A stretch of DNA of 64,000 nt, taken from positions 43,072,177-43,136,176 of the forward strand of contig NW_026622863.1 in the NCBI RefSeq assembly GCF_023065955.2, in the 5' to 3' direction. A program made the translations under genes and the position numbers. Numbering within the stretch: the first letter of the stretch is position 1; every line of letters begins with the position of its first letter. Under the pieces are notes generated by a model, which had not been told where the DNA came from, did not search any database, and saw nothing but the letters and a program-made list of their open reading frames with translations. Of the stretch, positions 63,341-64,000 are shown piece by piece. Origin of the DNA: Ursus arctos (lineage: Eukaryota; Chordata; Mammalia; Carnivora; Ursidae).

Positions 63341-63808
63341 GAGTTTGAAAAGTTCTTTGTAGATCTCGGATACTAGTCTTTTATCTGTAATGTCATTTGC
63401 AAATATCTTCTCCCATTCTGTGGGCTGACTCTTTCCTTGGCTGTGCAGAAGCTTTTTATCTTGATGAAGTCCCACAGGTTCATTTTTTCTTTTGTTTCTC
63501 TTGCCTTTGGAGATGTGTCATGAAAAATTTGCTGTGGCCGATGTCAAAGAGGTTGCAGCCTACGTTCTCCTCTAGGATTTTGATGGATTCCTGTCTCACA
63601 TCGAGGTCTTTCATCCATTTGGAGTTTATCTTTGTGCATGGTGTGAGAGTGGTCAAGTTTCATTCTTTTGCATGTAGCTGTCCAATTTTCCCAGCACCAT
63701 TTATTGAAGAGACTGTCTTCTCCACTGGATGTTTTTTCCTGCTTTGTCAACAGTGAGCATATTTAAAGTGACAATGAAAGACAAAACTGAAGCTCTTTTC
63801 TGTTTACT

Positions 63809-64000
63809 CTTTTTTTTAAAGATTTTATTTATTTATTTGACAGAGAGAGAGACAGCCAGCAAGACAGGGAACACAAGCAGGGGGAGTGGGAGGGAAAGAA
63901 GCAGGCTCCCAGCAGAGGAGCCTGATGCGGGGCTCGATCCCAGAATGCTGGGATCACGCCCTGAGCCAAAGGCAGACGTTTAACAACTGAGCCACCCAGG
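63809..64000 (-). mobile_element. SINEC, cut by window end
   Basis: Begins ttttttaaagattttattta and runs to gagccacccagg at the last base. Confidence 0.92.

Larger units (their letters stand above)
61997..63750 (-). mobile_element. L1, 5'-truncated, with 3' transduction (copy C)
   Basis: Flanked by cagtgagcatattta (61982-61996 and 63751-63765). Read on the minus strand, it holds ORF2 C-terminal sequence with small indels, the 3' UTR ending with poly(A) near 62150-62180, then about 120 bp of non-L1 sequence, then AGTAATAAATTTGAAAAAAAC with a second A-rich tail next to the left target repeat. A second L1 3' end (63111-63340) is inserted within it. Confidence 0.88.

Overview
The window is nuclear DNA of a carnivoran mammal. 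About 36 copies of the tRNA-Lys-derived carnivore SINE (SINEC) lie on both strands, together with several young carnivore-type LINE-1 3' ends. One abundant SINE variant (head with 'ggcacagcggttaagcgtct', body with 'ggcgttatgggatcgagcc') is one I associate with bears, so an ursid or other arctoid is my inference. All recognisable genes are eukaryotic, with introns and canonical splice sites. I see no bacterial-type operon, CRISPR array or novel defence-type system.

Two Kruppel-type KRAB zinc-finger genes lie on the minus strand. The left one (about 6.0-20.1 kb) is the 5' part of the HKR1/ZNF875 orthologue. It has a start exon (11 codons), a 127-bp KRAB-A exon, a 96-bp KRAB-B exon and a CpG-rich promoter at 19.7-20.6 kb. 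Its zinc-finger exon must lie left of base 1. The right one (about 40.4-60.4 kb) has a 5-codon start exon, KRAB-A, KRAB-B and a zinc-finger exon joined by good splice sites in one frame. Its finger array is decaying: several fingers have lost zinc ligands, finger 7 holds an in-frame TGA, and the last finger has a frameshift. It therefore encodes either a truncated KRAB protein of about 310 residues or a pseudogene. Its likely promoter is the CpG island at 60.0-60.4 kb. Both promoter islands carry a sequence like the ZNF143/THAP11 site. A third GC-rich, CCAAT-box-rich promoter-like block (27.4-28.95 kb) has no gene that I can assign.

The rest is almost entirely transposon-derived. There are 5'-truncated young L1s at 6.3-8.6, 47.9-48.5, 52.6-52.8, 53.5-54.9 and 62.0-63.75 kb, each with a target-site duplication. 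Older L1 runs lie at 1.9-2.8, 15.8-16.8, 31.5-34.5, 35.6-40.4 and 57.4-59.0 kb. Ancient MIR, L2, MER5-type, hAT and MLT1/ERVL-type LTR remnants fill much of the remainder, and there is one U6 snRNA retropseudogene. The most instructive structures are a probable L1 3' transduction with its own poly(A) signal, an L1 3' end nested inside that L1, a twin-primed (5'-inverted) L1 in a SINE tail, and a GAA expansion grown from a SINE tail.

The long open reading frames in the window are L1 ORF2 fragments or antisense shadows, not host genes.
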